A program made the position numbers and the translations under genes. The notes under the pieces were generated by a model. The model did no database searches. It was not told the origin of the DNA and saw nothing but the letters and a program-made list of their open reading frames with translations. From Flavonifractor sp. An10 (GTDB lineage Bacteria > Bacillota > Clostridia > Oscillospirales > Oscillospiraceae): a DNA stretch of 64,000 nucleotides. The stretch lies in the NCBI RefSeq assembly GCF_002161215.1, contig NZ_NFMB01000011.1, positions 1-64,000 on the forward strand. Reading direction: 5' to 3'. Below, piece by piece: positions 49,031 to 60,714 of this stretch (its first letter is position 1; every line of letters starts with the position of its first letter).

Positions 49031-49904
49031 TCAAACCTGCAAGAACTTCCGAATGGCCAGCACCGAGCCGCCGGCGCCGATGACAAAGCCGGTGAGGACG
49101 AATACCCCCAGCACCCGCAGGGCCATGGGCTGGAAGGGGAGCACGGTGATCAGGGAGATGGTGTCCTCCCCGCTGATGGCCCTGCCCACCAGTACGTAGA
49201 TGCCCCACTGGAGGAAGAAGGCGGCCACCGCGCCCACCAGGCCCAGGATCAGGCCCTCAAACACGAAGGGCCAGCGGACAAAGGCGTTGGTGGCGCCGCA
49301 CATCTTCATGATGGCGATCTCCTCCCGCCGGTTGAAGGTGGCCAGCTTGATGGTGTTGGCGATGATGAACAGGCTCACCGCCAGCAGGATCACCACCAGG
49401 ATCACGGCCACCGCCCCGGCGATGTTGCGGATCACCGTGAAGCCCTCGGCGATCTCGGGGGCGGACTGGGTGTCGGCCACGCCGGCCACCTCCTTCACCG
49501 CCTCCTCGGTCTCGGTGAGCTGGCTGATGTCGTCCAGATAGATGTGGAAGCGATCCCGGTACACCGTGGAGGGCAGGCCCTCAAAGAGGGGGTTGCCCTC
49601 GTAGTCCGCCTCAAAGTCCGCCTGGGCCTCCTCCTTGGTGACGAACTCCGCCCGGGCCACGTTGGGCACCGCCTCGATGTCGTCCTGGAGGGCCCGGGCC
49701 TCCTCCTGGGGAATGGACTCGTCGATGAAGGCGGTGAACTGGTTCTCCGCCTCCAGATCGCTGAACATGTTCTCCGCGTTTACCGCCACCAGGGTGAAGG
49801 AACCCATGATGAGCAGGCAGCAGACGATCATGCACACCGCGGCAAAGGACATGAAGCCGTGGGTGAAGATACTGTGAAAGCCCTCGGAGAGGAAATAGCC
49901 GAAA

Positions 49905-49921
<17 letters not shown>
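49031..49921 (-). CDS. ftsX: Cell-division ABC permease FtsX
   Basis: A 296-residue protein with four membrane helices, a large extracytoplasmic loop between helices 1 and 2 (residues about 55-165) and the FtsX pattern REEIAIMKMCGATNAFVRWPFVFEGLILGLVGA. It transmits ATP hydrolysis by FtsE to EnvC-like hydrolases outside. Overlaps ftsE by 17 bp. Confidence 0.95.
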
Positions 49922-50597
<676 letters not shown>

Positions 50598-50640
50598 GCT
50601 CGGTTACCTCATCTGTCGTATTCGAAAGAAATGCGCGACA

Positions 50641-50676
50641 CCAGGAGGGGCGCCGCCCCAGCGGCGCCCCTCCTGG
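50641..50676. terminator. 16-bp terminator hairpin
   Basis: CCAGGAGGGGCGCCGC, loop CCCA, perfect complement. It separates the CdaR-like gene from ftsE. Confidence 0.75.
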
Positions 50677-50682
50677 TGTGGT

Positions 50683-51774
50683 TCAGTTGTCGATGCCCCG
50701 GGAGATCAGGTACTTCTTGACCATCAGCGCCACCTTGAAGGTGATGGCGTCGTCAAACTCCCGCAGGTCGAGGCCGGTGAGCTTCTTGATCTTCTCCAGC
50801 CGGTACACCAGGGTGTTCCGGTGGACAAACAGCTTCCGGGCCGTCTCGGACACGTTCAGGTTGTTTTCAAAGAACTTGTTGATGGTGAACAGGGTCTCCT
50901 GATCTAGGGCGTCGATGGGGTTCTTCTTGAAGACCTCCTGGAGGAACATCTCACACAGGGTGGTGGGCAGCTGGTAGATCAGCCGGCCGATGCCCAGGTT
51001 CTCATAGGTGATGATGGTCTTCTCCGTGTCGAACACCCGGCCCACGTCGATGGCGATGCCCGCCTCCTTGTAGGCCCGGGCCAGCTCCCGGATGTGGCCC
51101 ACGATGGTGCCGATTCCGATGACCACCCGCAGGTGGAGCTCCTCGGTGATCTTTTCCTCGATCTGCTTGGCGAGGCGGTAGAGATCCCGGGGCTCCGTGC
51201 CCTCGGAGAGCTGTTTGATGAGGGCCACGTCGGTCTCGCTGATGGACAGGACAAAGTCCACCTGCTTGTCGGGGAACATGGTCTGCACCACGTCGATGAG
51301 GGCCGGATCGGTGGTCTCCACCTGGCGGATCAGCAGCACCGCCCGGGGCGCCTCGGAGACGAAATGCAGCTCCTTGGCCCGGACATAGATGTCCCCCAGC
51401 AGGATGTTGTCGGAGATGATGTTCTTGACAAAGGTGGCCTTGTCGTGCTTCTCCTCATAGTAGGTCTTGGCCCCGTTGAGGGCCACCACGGCCATGGCGC
51501 AGAGTGTCTGGGCCTCCGCGTCCTCCCCCTTGACAAAGGCGGCATAGTCGAACTGGGCGCCCCAGCCGGCCAGTGCCTTGAAGGTGCGGCCCTCAAAGCG
51601 GACGGCGCCGCCGTCCCCCCGGTTGACCGCCTCCACCACGCCCGGCCAGTGCTCGCCAATGCAGCTCAATTCGTTGCAGGCCACCACCGTTCCCTCAGAA
51701 TCAATCACGCCGATGGCTCTGTCTGTGCTGTCCTTCATCTGTAAAACGACGCTCTGAAAAACCCTGCTGGACAT
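50683..51774 (-). CDS. CdaR/PucR-type transcriptional regulator
   Basis: A 363-residue protein. The N-terminal sensing region (residues about 1-130, including IGVIDSEGTVVACNE) is PAS- or sugar-diacid-like. The middle is a GGDEF-like degenerate domain (RVVIGIGTIVGHIRELARAYKEAGIAIDVG). The C-terminal PucR helix-turn-helix is FFENNLNVSETARKLFVHRNTLVYRLEKIKKLTGLDLREFDDAI. It activates catabolic genes in relatives; target unknown here. TAAGGAGG precedes the ATG. Confidence 0.88.
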   Translation of the reverse strand: MSSRVFQSVVLQMKDSTDRAIGVIDSEGTVVACNELSCIGEHWPGVVEAVNRGDGGAVRFEGRTFKALAGWGAQFDYAAFVKGEDAEAQTLCAMAVVALNGAKTYYEEKHDKATFVKNIISDNILLGDIYVRAKELHFVSEAPRAVLLIRQVETTDPALIDVVQTMFPDKQVDFVLSISETDVALIKQLSEGTEPRDLYRLAKQIEEKITEELHLRVVIGIGTIVGHIRELARAYKEAGIAIDVGRVFDTEKTIITYENLGIGRLIYQLPTTLCEMFLQEVFKKNPIDALDQETLFTINKFFENNLNVSETARKLFVHRNTLVYRLEKIKKLTGLDLREFDDAITFKVALMVKKYLISRGIDN

Positions 51775-51888
51775 GGTGATGCCTCCTTAACTTATTGATT
51801 CCCCCTCGGGGGATAACCCTCTCTACATACACTGCCGTTCTATTATACCGGTTCTTTTTGCCCTTTTCAATAGCTTTCTGAAAAACTT

Positions 51889-52341
51889 TTGTGGAAATTG
51901 CCGAAAGAGAAGCGCGAAGCCGTCGTGAGCAGCCCGGATGGACCGGGGCGACGGGTACAAACCAGGCCAGTTCGCAAACTGGCTGTTTGTGCCCGGAGCC
52001 GGAGGGAAGCCGGGCGTCGCGAACAGGCGGAGCGTGACAGCCTCGCCGCAAGCTCCAGATCGTTCGCTTTGCCGCCTTACGGATACGGCGTACCCCTTGC
52101 GGGTTGCCGCGCTGGGCTTCGGCGGGGCCCCGCACCTTCTCCAAACCTCTGCGCATGTGTGGGCGGCCGCGATATATCGCGGCCCTACGGACAGATGGCG
52201 GCAAAGCCGTGTAGGGCCGCCATATATGGCGGCCGCGGCCCATCTCGTAGGGCGCGGCATCCCTGACGCGCCGCCGGACTGCCCGTATATGTTGTAGGGG
52301 CGAACTGCGTTCGCCCGGGGGCGGCCGCAGGCCGCCACTAC
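51889..52341. repeat. Cluster of REP-like palindromes
   Basis: The 563-bp gap 51775-52337 has no gene. From about 52150 it holds successive palindromes, several with a GTAGGG edge: GGCCGCGATATATCGCGGCC, GGCCGCCATATATGGCGGCC, GGGCGAACTGCGTTCGCCC and GGCGGCCGCAGGCCGCC. The 51889-52140 part has further short hairpins such as CCAGTTCGCAAACTGG. The last palindrome supplies the stop codon of the pseudouridine synthase gene. Confidence 0.75.
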
Positions 52342-53042
52342 ACGGATCGGATGGCGGCCAGCTCCTCCGCCGTCAGGGGGCGCCACTCCCCCTTCTCCAG
52401 GGCGGGATCCAGGGACAGCGGCCCCATGGTCAGGCGCTTGAGGTACACCACCGGCTTGCCCCGAGCGGCCAGCATCCGCTTGATCTGGTGGTACTTGCCC
52501 TCCCGCAGGGTGACGATAGCGGTATCCGGCGTGTCCAGCAGCTCCAGCCCGGCGGGCAGGCACGCCAGCCCGTCGGCCAGGGTCATGCCGGCGGCAAAGG
52601 CCTCCGCGTCCTCCCTGTCCAGCGCGCCGTCCACCCGGACGAAATAGGTCTTGTCCACGTGATGCCGGGGGGAGAGCAGACGGTGGGCCAGGGGGCCGTC
52701 GTTGGTGAGCAGCAGCAGGCCCTCGGTGTCCTTGTCCAGCCGCCCCGCGGGAAAGAGCCCCACCCGGCGCAGATGCTCCGGCAGCAGCTCCAGCACCGTG
52801 GGCTGCCGGGGATCCTCCGTGGCGGACACCAGCCCGGCGGGCTTGTGGAGCATCAGGTACACCTGCTTCTCCCCGCTGATGTTCTCCCCGTCCACCGTGA
52901 AGACGGCGGCGGGATCCGCCTTGTCCTCCGGTGCGCGGGCAGTCACTCCGTCCACCGACACCCGGCCCGCCCGGATCAGCTCCCGGGCCTCCTTCCTCGA
53001 CCAGCGTCCCGTGTTCGCCAGAATTTTGTCCAGCCGCTCCAT
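52338..53042 (-). CDS. RsuA/RluB-type pseudouridine synthase
   Basis: A 234-residue protein: an N-terminal S4 RNA-binding domain (MERLDKILANTGRWSRKEARELIRAGRVSVDG) and a catalytic domain with the motif GRLDKDTEGLLLLTNDG (catalytic Asp) and the late KYHQIKRMLAARG. It modifies uridine in rRNA; whether 16S or 23S cannot be decided from sequence alone. GGGGGGAACAGC precedes ATG 53042. Its TAG stop lies in the adjacent REP-like palindrome. Confidence 0.9.
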   Translation of the reverse strand: MERLDKILANTGRWSRKEARELIRAGRVSVDGVTARAPEDKADPAAVFTVDGENISGEKQVYLMLHKPAGLVSATEDPRQPTVLELLPEHLRRVGLFPAGRLDKDTEGLLLLTNDGPLAHRLLSPRHHVDKTYFVRVDGALDREDAEAFAAGMTLADGLACLPAGLELLDTPDTAIVTLREGKYHQIKRMLAARGKPVVYLKRLTMGPLSLDPALEKGEWRPLTAEELAAIRSV

Positions 53043-53147
53043 GCTGTTCCCCCCATCTGCTTGTCCTGTTTTCAACATTTTAGCATAGAAGGGGCAAAAA
53101 GAACATACCAATCAGCAGGAACCAATTTGGGAAGGGAGCGTTGCGCT

Positions 53148-53624
53148 GTGTTCATCTTCACCGCCAAGATCCGCAAAGGACGCATCGCGGCCGTGGCGGC
53201 GGCTGCCGCCGTGGTATGCGTGGTTCTGCTGGCGGCCGCCGGACTGTCTGGAGGGCGGGGCACGGCGGCCTCCGCCGCGGTCAGCCCCAAGGGCGTCCGC
53301 ACCAACGAGGACAGGGTGGCCTATCTGGAGAGCTACGGCTGGGCTGTGTCGGCCCAGCCCATCGCCGTAGAGGAGCTGATCATCCCGGAGGCGTTCGACG
53401 AGACCTACAGCCAGTACCTGGAACTCCAGGCGAGCCAGGGCTTCGACCTCACCGACTACTGCGGCAAGCGGGTGAAGCGGTACACCTATGAGATCACCAA
53501 CTACCCCACCGGGGAGGCCGGCATTCAGGCGGGGCTGCTTATCTATAAAAATACCGTCATCGGCGGGGATGTGCTCTCCCCCCAGTTGGGGGGCTTCATC
53601 CACGGACTGCAGATGCCGGAATAG
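53148..53624 (+). CDS. DUF4830-like membrane-anchored protein
   Basis: A 158-residue protein with an N-terminal membrane helix (GRIAAVAAAAAVVCVVLLAAAGL) and an extracytoplasmic domain (VAYLESYGWAVSAQPIAVEELIIPEAFDETYSQYLELQASQGFDLTDYCGKRVKRYTYEI...GLLIYKNTVIGGDVLSP) matching the DUF4830 pattern found in spore-forming clostridia. Function unknown. The start is GTG 53148 with AAGGGAG upstream. Divergent from the pseudouridine synthase gene. Confidence 0.75.
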   Translation: MFIFTAKIRKGRIAAVAAAAAVVCVVLLAAAGLSGGRGTAASAAVSPKGVRTNEDRVAYLESYGWAVSAQPIAVEELIIPEAFDETYSQYLELQASQGFDLTDYCGKRVKRYTYEITNYPTGEAGIQAGLLIYKNTVIGGDVLSPQLGGFIHGLQMPE

Positions 53625-53628
53625 GCGA

Positions 53629-53656
53629 AAACGCGGCGCTTCTGCGCCGCGTTTTT
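53629..53656 (+). terminator. Terminator
   Basis: AACGCGGCGC, loop, GCGCCGCGTT followed by T5. Confidence 0.8.
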
Positions 53657-53674
53657 CTGTCAGCCTTTCAGAGC

Positions 53675-54157
53675 CTAGGATGCCCTGACGAGGAAAGCCA
53701 GATAGAGCAAGGTGGATACCAGGAGGCCGCCCATGCAGAGCATCATGGGCACTTTGGGTATCTCCGAACCTGGATAAAGAGCAGCGCAGAAATAGCCGGC
53801 AAGCTCCAGCGCCGTGCGGGATGCACAGGCCCTGCACCCGCCGCCCCAGGCCGCCGTCCGCCGCCTCCATTCTCGCGCAGCGGCATACACCAGGCAGAAG
53901 GCGGCCAGGCGGAGCACCTCAACGGCGGCGTATGAGAGCATGCTCGGTATGGGCAGCAGACCGGCCGCCAGCGCTGCAAGGACGACCGGGATGGCTATCC
54001 GGCATCCCGTCCGATACAGGCCCGCCACCGCCAGAAGCAGCGTCGCCGCAAAAGCAGCCGCGCGCAGCAAGGGGAAGGGGAGGAGAATCAGCGCAGCGGT
54101 CACCTGCCCAAGGCACAGCAGCTTCAGTCCCCTGCTCACAGCCCGGTTGTCCGTCAT
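53675..54157 (-). CDS. Uncharacterised membrane protein (160 aa)
   Basis: About five hydrophobic helices with short loops, a Cys pair (GGGCRACAS) and no known motif. It overlaps the mscS gene by 4 bp, so the two are co-translated. Function not recognised. Confidence 0.65.
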   Translation of the reverse strand: MTDNRAVSRGLKLLCLGQVTAALILLPFPLLRAAAFAATLLLAVAGLYRTGCRIAIPVVLAALAAGLLPIPSMLSYAAVEVLRLAAFCLVYAAAREWRRRTAAWGGGCRACASRTALELAGYFCAALYPGSEIPKVPMMLCMGGLLVSTLLYLAFLVRAS

Positions 54158-55017
54158 CCCTTCTCCTCCTTCCGCTCCACCACGTGGACGTTCAGATGGC
54201 TGTAGGGCATCTGGATGCCGTTCTTGTCAAAGGCCTCCTTCACCTGTTCCAGCAGATCGTGGTACAGCGGCCAGTAGTCCGCCGTGGCGCACCATACCCG
54301 CACCACGTACTCCACGCTGGAGTCCTTGTAGGCATTGACCCGGATAAAGGGCTCCGGGGTGAACAGGGCCTGGGGGTGGGCGCCCACCACCTGCCGGATG
54401 GTCTCGATCACCTTCTGAGGCGGGTCGTCGTAGGAGGCGTTGAAGGTGAGATCCACCCGCCGCTGATCCGCCGTGGTGTAGTTGATGATCTTTTCCCCGG
54501 AAATCTGCCCGTTGGGCACGGAGATCACCTTGTTGTCCACGGTGGCCAGCTTGGTGTAGGCCAGACCTACCTCCTTCACCGTGCCGGAGACCCCGCCGGC
54601 CTCCACATAGTCCCCCGCCTTGAAGGGCTTGGATACCAGCACCTGGATGCCCCCCGCCAGGTTGGAGAGCGTGCCCTGGATGGCCAGGGACACCGCCAGG
54701 CCGATGACGCCCACCAGCGCCACCAGGCTGGTCATGGGCACGCCGATATAGCCCAGCACAATGCATACGGTGACCAGCCACAGCACCACACGCAGGGCGG
54801 CATGGAGGAAGGTGCACAGCCCCCGCTCCAGCTCCAGCCTCCGGAAGGTGCGATCCAGCAGCCTGAGAACGATTTTCATGACAACTAGGCAGCCCACAAT
54901 CAGCAGCCCAATGGTGAGCAGTGTCCGGAGATTCAGGTTGTGGAAAAAGCCGCCCAGGGCTTCCAAGGTCTCCTGGGTCTCCTCTGTGGTGACCTCTGTC
55001 AGATTGGTCAGCAGCAT
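54154..55017 (-). CDS. mscS: Small-conductance mechanosensitive channel (MscS)
   Basis: A 287-residue channel: three N-terminal helices, the pore helix and hinge region ALVGVIGLAVSLAIQGTLSNLAGGIQVLVSKPFKAGDYVEAGG, and the cytoplasmic beta/alpha vestibule (VPNGQISGEKIINYT, RVDLTFNASYDD). It releases solutes on osmotic downshock. Confidence 0.92.
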   Translation of the reverse strand: MLLTNLTEVTTEETQETLEALGGFFHNLNLRTLLTIGLLIVGCLVVMKIVLRLLDRTFRRLELERGLCTFLHAALRVVLWLVTVCIVLGYIGVPMTSLVALVGVIGLAVSLAIQGTLSNLAGGIQVLVSKPFKAGDYVEAGGVSGTVKEVGLAYTKLATVDNKVISVPNGQISGEKIINYTTADQRRVDLTFNASYDDPPQKVIETIRQVVGAHPQALFTPEPFIRVNAYKDSSVEYVVRVWCATADYWPLYHDLLEQVKEAFDKNGIQMPYSHLNVHVVERKEEKG

Positions 55018-55086
55018 AGCATCCCTTCTTTCCCCCGTATTCTATCATAGGCATGCCGACGGGGCAAGTTCTTTTCCGGACGGCCC

Positions 55087-55131
55087 GCACCGCGGCAAAA
55101 GAAAATCCCCGCCGGATGGCGGGATTTTCCC
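55087..55131. repeat. Direct repeat with internal hairpin, first copy
   Basis: Begins GCACCGCGGCAAAAG and holds the hairpin AATCCCCGCC/GGCGGGATT. An almost identical copy is at 55464-55510, so the block between them is flanked by repeats. Confidence 0.7.
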
Positions 55132-55137
55132 TGCCTG

Positions 55138-55314
55138 TCGAAAAAGCGGCAAAGCCGCTTTTTCGAGAAAGGCTGCATGGCGGAAGGGACTCGATTTCTT
55201 GCGAAATTGTCGCCCCTTCCGCCATGAGAAGTGTCATTTCCGAGGCGCATGTCCCCGGAAATGACAGGTTTTGATTTTATTCCTGCGGCTGCGGCCGCAG
55301 GAACTCTGCGAGGC
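55138..55314 (-). repeat. 177-bp four-hairpin repeat, copy 2
   Basis: Inverted relative to copy 1 at 46299-46475 and identical in length. Stem 4 is at 55138-55166, stem 3 at 55176-55226, stem 2 at 55233-55265, stem 1 at 55280-55303, and the conserved end GCCTCGCAGAG reads leftward to 55314. Stems differ from copy 1 by paired substitutions. Confidence 0.85.
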
Positions 55315-55521
55315 CTGTCCCACAGAAGCTCCGCTTCTGCGGGAACCCTGTCCATTTTACATGCTCGGCGGAAATGAATTCCGCCTGCGCCGAGATTTTT
55401 GCTTCGCAAAAATGCTCGCACGGCGCTTCGCGCCGCCCCATCTGCGATGGGGCCCCGGGTGGCCGCACCGCGGCAAAAGAAAATCCCCGCCGGATGGCGG
55501 GGATTTTCCAAGGAAGTAAAA
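55315..55521. other. Non-coding hairpin-rich stretch before tuf's 3' end
   Basis: No gene. Further short palindromes follow copy 2: CAGAAGC/GCTTCTG, TTTTTGC/GCAAAAA, GGCGC/GCGCC, CCCCATC/GATGGGG, then the second GCACCGCGGC direct repeat, whose hairpin AATCCCCGCC/GGCGGGGATT may act as the tuf terminator. Confidence 0.6.
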
Positions 55522-56724
<1,203 letters not shown>

Positions 56725-56940
56725 TTTGGATGTTCCTCCTTAAAATCTGATAGTAGGATAGTCCTCATTTCCGCAATAAACGCGAAAATATTGTATAGCA
56801 TTGCATGGAAAAAAGCAATACCTTTTCTGATTCTTTCCAGCCGGAAAGCTCAGGGAATGCGTGGCCGTCACGCTGCGGGCCGCGGGCACGGCCGGGCTGC
56901 TGAGCCCGGATTCCCCGCGCGCACGCCCTCCGCGCTAAAC

Positions 56941-59046
56941 TTAGTCGTCCTTGCGGCCGCGCTCGGCGATGATCTTCTCGGCGATGCTCTTGGGGATCTC
57001 CACGTAGCTGTGGGGCTCCATGGAGTACTGGCCGCGGCCCTGGGTGCGGGAACGCAGATCCGTGGCGTAACCGAACATCTCGCTCAGAGGCACCAGGGCG
57101 CTGATGGCCTGGGCGCCGGGGCGGGCCTCCATGCCCTGGATCTGGCCGCGGCGGGCGTTCAGATCGCCCATCACGTCGCCCATGTAATCCTCGGGCACGA
57201 TGACGTCCACCTTCATGATGGGCTCCAGCAGGACGGGGTTGGCCTTGCGGCAGGCCTCCTTGAAGGCCATGGAGCCGGCAATCTTGAAGGCCATTTCAGA
57301 GGAGTCCACCTCGTGGTAGGAGCCGTCGTACAGAGTGACCTTCACGTCCTCCACGGGATAGCCGGCCAGCACGCCGGCCTGCATGGCACCCTGGATACCG
57401 GCGTCCACCGCAGGGATATACTCCTTGGGGATGGCGCCGCCCACGATGTTGTTGATGAACTCGTAGCCCTTGCCGGACTCGTTGGGCTCCACGTGGATCT
57501 TGACGTGGCCGTACTGGCCCTTACCGCCGGACTGGCGGGCGTACTTGGTGTCCTGATCCACCGCCTTGCGGATGGTCTCCTTGTAGGCAACCTGGGGCGC
57601 GCCCACGTTGGCCTCCACCTTGTACTCGCGGAGCAGACGATCCACGATGATCTCCAGGTGCAGCTCGCCCATGCCGGCGATGATGGTCTGGCCGGTCTCC
57701 TCGTCGGTGTAGGTCTTGAAGGTGGGATCCTCCTCGGCCAGCTTGGCCAGGGCGATGCCCATCTTCTCCTGACCGGCCTTGGTCTTGGGCTCGATGGCGA
57801 CCCGGATAACGGGCTCGGGGAACTCCATGGACTCCAGGATGATGGGATGCTTCTCATCACACAGGGTGTCGCCGGTGGTGGAGTTCTTCAGGCCGATAAC
57901 GGCGGCGATGTCGCCGGAGTAGATCTCCTCGATGTCCTCCCGGTGGTTGGCGTGCATCTGCAGGATGCGGCCGATGCGCTCCTTCTGGTTCTTGGTGCTG
58001 TTGAGCACGGTGGAACCGGTGGTGAGCTTGCCGGAGTAGACACGCACGAAGGACAGACGGCCCACGAAGGGGTCGGTCATGATCTTGAAGGCCAGGGCGG
58101 AGAAGGGGGCGTTGTCGTCGGCGGGACGCTCGTCCTCCTCCTCGGTCTCGGGGTTCACGCCCTGGATGGCCGGGATGTCCAGCGGGGAGGGCATGAAGTC
58201 CACGATGGCGTCCAGCAGCTTCTGCACGCCCTTGTTGCGGTAAGAGGTGCCGCAGGTGACGGGAACCAGCTTGTTGTCGATGGTGCCCTGACGGATCACC
58301 TTGCGCAGCAGATCCTGGGGAATGGGCTTCTCCTCCAGGGCCAGTTCCATAACCTCGTCAGACAGGTCGGCGCAGGCGTCCACCAGCTTGGTGCGGTACT
58401 CCTGGGCCAGCTCCATCATGTCGGCGGGGATCTCCTCCACGCGCATGTCCTTGCCCATCTCGTCGTAGTAGATGTCGGCGTCCATCTCCACCAGGTCGAT
58501 GATGCCCTTGAAGGTATCCTCCTTGCCGATGGGGAGCTGGATGGGCACGGCGTTGCACTTGAGACGGTCGTGGATCATGTTGAGCACGTTGTAGAAGTCG
58601 GCGCCCATGATGTCCATCTTGTTGACGTAGATCATGCGGGGAACCTTGTAGTGGTCGGCCTGGCGCCAGACGGTCTCGGACTGGGGCTCCACGCCGCCCT
58701 TGGCGCACATGACGGTCACAGAGCCGTCCAGCACGCGCAGGGAGCGCTCCACCTCCACGGTGAAGTCCACGTGGCCCGGGGTATCGATGATGTTGATGCG
58801 GGTCTGGGGGAACTGGTTCTTGGAGCCCTTCCAGTAGCAGGTGGTGGCGGCGGAGGTGATGGTGATGCCGCGCTCCTGCTCCTGAGCCATCCAGTCCATG
58901 GTGGCGGTACCGTCGTGGGTCTCGCCGATTTTGTAGTTGACGCCGGTGTAATAGAGAATACGCTCGGTGGTAGTCGTCTTACCGGCGTCGATGTGGGCCA
59001 TGATGCCGATGTTGCGCGTATTCTCCAGAGATACTTTTCTAGGCAT
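56941..59046 (-). CDS. fusA: Elongation factor G
   Basis: A 701-residue EF-G: G1 [36 protein letters not shown] and all five domains, with C-terminal [22 protein letters not shown]. Catalyses translocation. It starts 14 bp after rpsG in the str operon. Confidence 0.98.
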   Translation of the reverse strand: MPRKVSLENTRNIGIMAHIDAGKTTTTERILYYTGVNYKIGETHDGTATMDWMAQEQERGITITSAATTCYWKGSKNQFPQTRINIIDTPGHVDFTVEVERSLRVLDGSVTVMCAKGGVEPQSETVWRQADHYKVPRMIYVNKMDIMGADFYNVLNMIHDRLKCNAVPIQLPIGKEDTFKGIIDLVEMDADIYYDEMGKDMRVEEIPADMMELAQEYRTKLVDACADLSDEVMELALEEKPIPQDLLRKVIRQGTIDNKLVPVTCGTSYRNKGVQKLLDAIVDFMPSPLDIPAIQGVNPETEEEDERPADDNAPFSALAFKIMTDPFVGRLSFVRVYSGKLTTGSTVLNSTKNQKERIGRILQMHANHREDIEEIYSGDIAAVIGLKNSTTGDTLCDEKHPIILESMEFPEPVIRVAIEPKTKAGQEKMGIALAKLAEEDPTFKTYTDEETGQTIIAGMGELHLEIIVDRLLREYKVEANVGAPQVAYKETIRKAVDQDTKYARQSGGKGQYGHVKIHVEPNESGKGYEFINNIVGGAIPKEYIPAVDAGIQGAMQAGVLAGYPVEDVKVTLYDGSYHEVDSSEMAFKIAGSMAFKEACRKANPVLLEPIMKVDVIVPEDYMGDVMGDLNARRGQIQGMEARPGAQAISALVPLSEMFGYATDLRSRTQGRGQYSMEPHSYVEIPKSIAEKIIAERGRKDD

Positions 59047-59060
59047 ACTCTAACTCCTTA

Positions 59061-59531
59061 TTACCAGCGATAGTGCGCGAAAGCCTTGTTGGACTCGGCC
59101 ATCTTGTGGGTGTCCTCGCGCTTCTTCACTGCGGAGCCGAGGTTGTTGGCGGCGTCCATGATCTCGCCGGCCAGCCGCTCCTTCATGGTCTTCTCGCTGC
59201 GGGCGCGGGAGTAGTTGGTCAGCCAGCGCAGACCCAGGGTCTGGCGGCGCTCGGGACGAACCTCGATGGGCACCTGATAGGTGGCGCCGCCCACGCGGCG
59301 GGCCTTAACCTCCAGGGACGGCATGATGTTCTCCAGAGCGGCGGTGAACACGTCCAGGGGATCCTTCTCGGTCTTCTCCTTGATGATGTCGAAAGCACCG
59401 TAGACGACCTTCTGGGCCACGCCCTTCTTGCCGTCCAGCATGATGCTGTTGACCAGCTTGGTCACCAGGACGGAGTTGTAGATAGGATCGGGCAGAACCT
59501 CCCGCTTGGGTACGTTTCCTCTTCTGGGCAC
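59061..59531 (-). CDS. rpsG: Ribosomal protein S7
   Basis: A 156-residue S7 ([61 protein letters not shown]). The length equals the family norm when GTG 59531 is used; AAGGAGGG lies at the right spacing, so the in-frame ATG at 59549 is rejected. Confidence 0.97.
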   Translation of the reverse strand: MPRRGNVPKREVLPDPIYNSVLVTKLVNSIMLDGKKGVAQKVVYGAFDIIKEKTEKDPLDVFTAALENIMPSLEVKARRVGGATYQVPIEVRPERRQTLGLRWLTNYSRARSEKTMKERLAGEIMDAANNLGSAVKKREDTHKMAESNKAFAHYRW

Positions 59532-59730
59532 TTTGCTTCCCTCCTTCATAGTATGATTTCATAGGTACTCGAAGGCTGTTCAAAAGCCCCCGTGTAAGAC
59601 AAGTGCCTGCTTGTCCAGTGCCCCGCTGAAAACGCCCCTGTTATATAGGTAAGCGCTTCCGCAAGGACAACTGCCTTGCGCTTGATGCGCGTTAGTTCTT
59701 CTTCAATGGGTTGTGCAAGTCCTCAGGGCA

Positions 59731-60153
59731 TTACTTCTTGCCGGCCTTGGGACGCTTGGCGCCGTACTTGGAACGGCCCTGCATACGGCCGTTGACGCCC
59801 TGGGCATCGAGGGTGCCGCGGATGATGTGGTAGCGGACGCCGGGCAGATCCTTGACACGGCCGCCGCGGATCATGACCACGGAGTGCTCCTGCAGGTTGT
59901 GGCCGACACCGGGGATATAGGCGGTGACCTCCATCCCGTTGGTCAGACGCACACGGGCGATCTTACGAAGCGCGGAGTTGGGCTTCTTGGGGGTGGCGGT
60001 ACGAACCGCGGTGCACACACCTCTCTTCTGGGGAGAAGGCAGGTCGGTCATGCGGTTCTGCAGGGTGTTCAGGCCCTTCTGCATGGCGGGCGCGGTGGAC
60101 TTGGTGACGGCCACCTCACGGCCCTTACGGACGAGCTGGTTGAACGTAGGCAT
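59731..60153 (-). CDS. rpsL: Ribosomal protein S12
   Basis: A 140-residue S12 ([53 protein letters not shown]). The lysines that change in streptomycin-resistant mutants (TPKKPNS, RVKDLPG) are wild type. 199 bp separate it from rpsG. Confidence 0.98.
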   Translation of the reverse strand: MPTFNQLVRKGREVAVTKSTAPAMQKGLNTLQNRMTDLPSPQKRGVCTAVRTATPKKPNSALRKIARVRLTNGMEVTAYIPGVGHNLQEHSVVMIRGGRVKDLPGVRYHIIRGTLDAQGVNGRMQGRSKYGAKRPKAGKK

Positions 60154-60227
60154 GGTTTTCCTCCTTTCTTGGTTTCTAAAGAATATATTTTAACGAAACG
60201 GTGGTGAATTATACCGCCTCGCTAAAA

Positions 60228-60470
60228 TCAGGCCAACAGAGCGGCCACCGCGCTGGGCACGGCGATGCCGCAGGCGGAGCCCAGTTCCTTCATCTGGGAC
60301 ACCCGCTCCACCGGGATGTCCTTCTCCCGGCACAGCTCCTCCACCGGGCCGGTGACCCGGGGATCGGCATCCTCCGCCAGGAAGACGCGGGCGGCCCTGC
60401 CGTCCTCGATGGCCCTTCTGGTCTGCTTGACCCCGGCCACCCTGGCGCCCTGCTTGAGCTCCGACAGCAT
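60228..60470 (-). CDS. L7Ae-like ribosomal protein
   Basis: An 80-residue L7Ae/L30e-fold protein (MLSELKQGARVAGVKQTRRAIEDGRAARVFLAEDADPRVTGPVEELCREKDIPVERVSQMKELGSACGI). Bacterial members bind kink-turn RNA. It lies before rpsL, as in many Firmicutes, and is the first gene of the str operon here. GGGAGG precedes ATG 60470. Confidence 0.9.
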   Translation of the reverse strand: MLSELKQGARVAGVKQTRRAIEDGRAARVFLAEDADPRVTGPVEELCREKDIPVERVSQMKELGSACGIAVPSAVAALLA

Positions 60471-60502
60471 ACGGCAACGCCTCCCATCCCTTGATTTCTC
60501 GG

Positions 60503-60530
60503 AAAAAGCGCCCTGTTTCAGGGCAGAATT
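60503..60530 (-). terminator. Hairpin in the str leader, possible attenuator
   Basis: On the transcribed strand GGAAAAA pairs with TTTTTCC around an inner GCCCTG-AAA-CAGGGC stem, giving a hairpin with a T-run in its own 3' arm, between promoter and first gene. Confidence 0.45.
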
Positions 60531-60563
60531 TTTCCTTTGGCAGGCACACCTGCGCAATTTGGG

Positions 60564-60592
60564 ATTATATCATAGTGAAAAATTGAAGTCAA
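60564..60592 (-). promoter_or_regulatory. Promoter of the str operon
   Basis: Read leftward: TTGACT, 17 bp, TATAAT. Confidence 0.85.
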
Positions 60593-60649
60593 GCAGAATT
60601 TTGCTAGAATTTGCAAGGCTTTGGGCCCCTCTCCCGTCAGAAATGACAG

Positions 60650-60681
60650 GGAGGCGGAGACAAATGCGTCTCCGCCTCCCG
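60650..60681. terminator. Hairpin after brnQ
   Basis: GGGAGGCGGAGAC pairs with GTCTCCGCCTCCC. Confidence 0.65.
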
Positions 60682-60714
60682 AGAGGAGCGGTTCCCGGGC
60701 ACCCCGGGACTGGC

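Noticed and set aside
52130-52341. CRISPR array
   Set aside because: Palindromes differ from one another, spacing is irregular and there are no uniform spacers or cas genes.
54227-55237. Leftward frame of 336 codons across the mscS upstream region
   Set aside because: Overlaps mscS in another frame and starts inside the 177-bp repeat.
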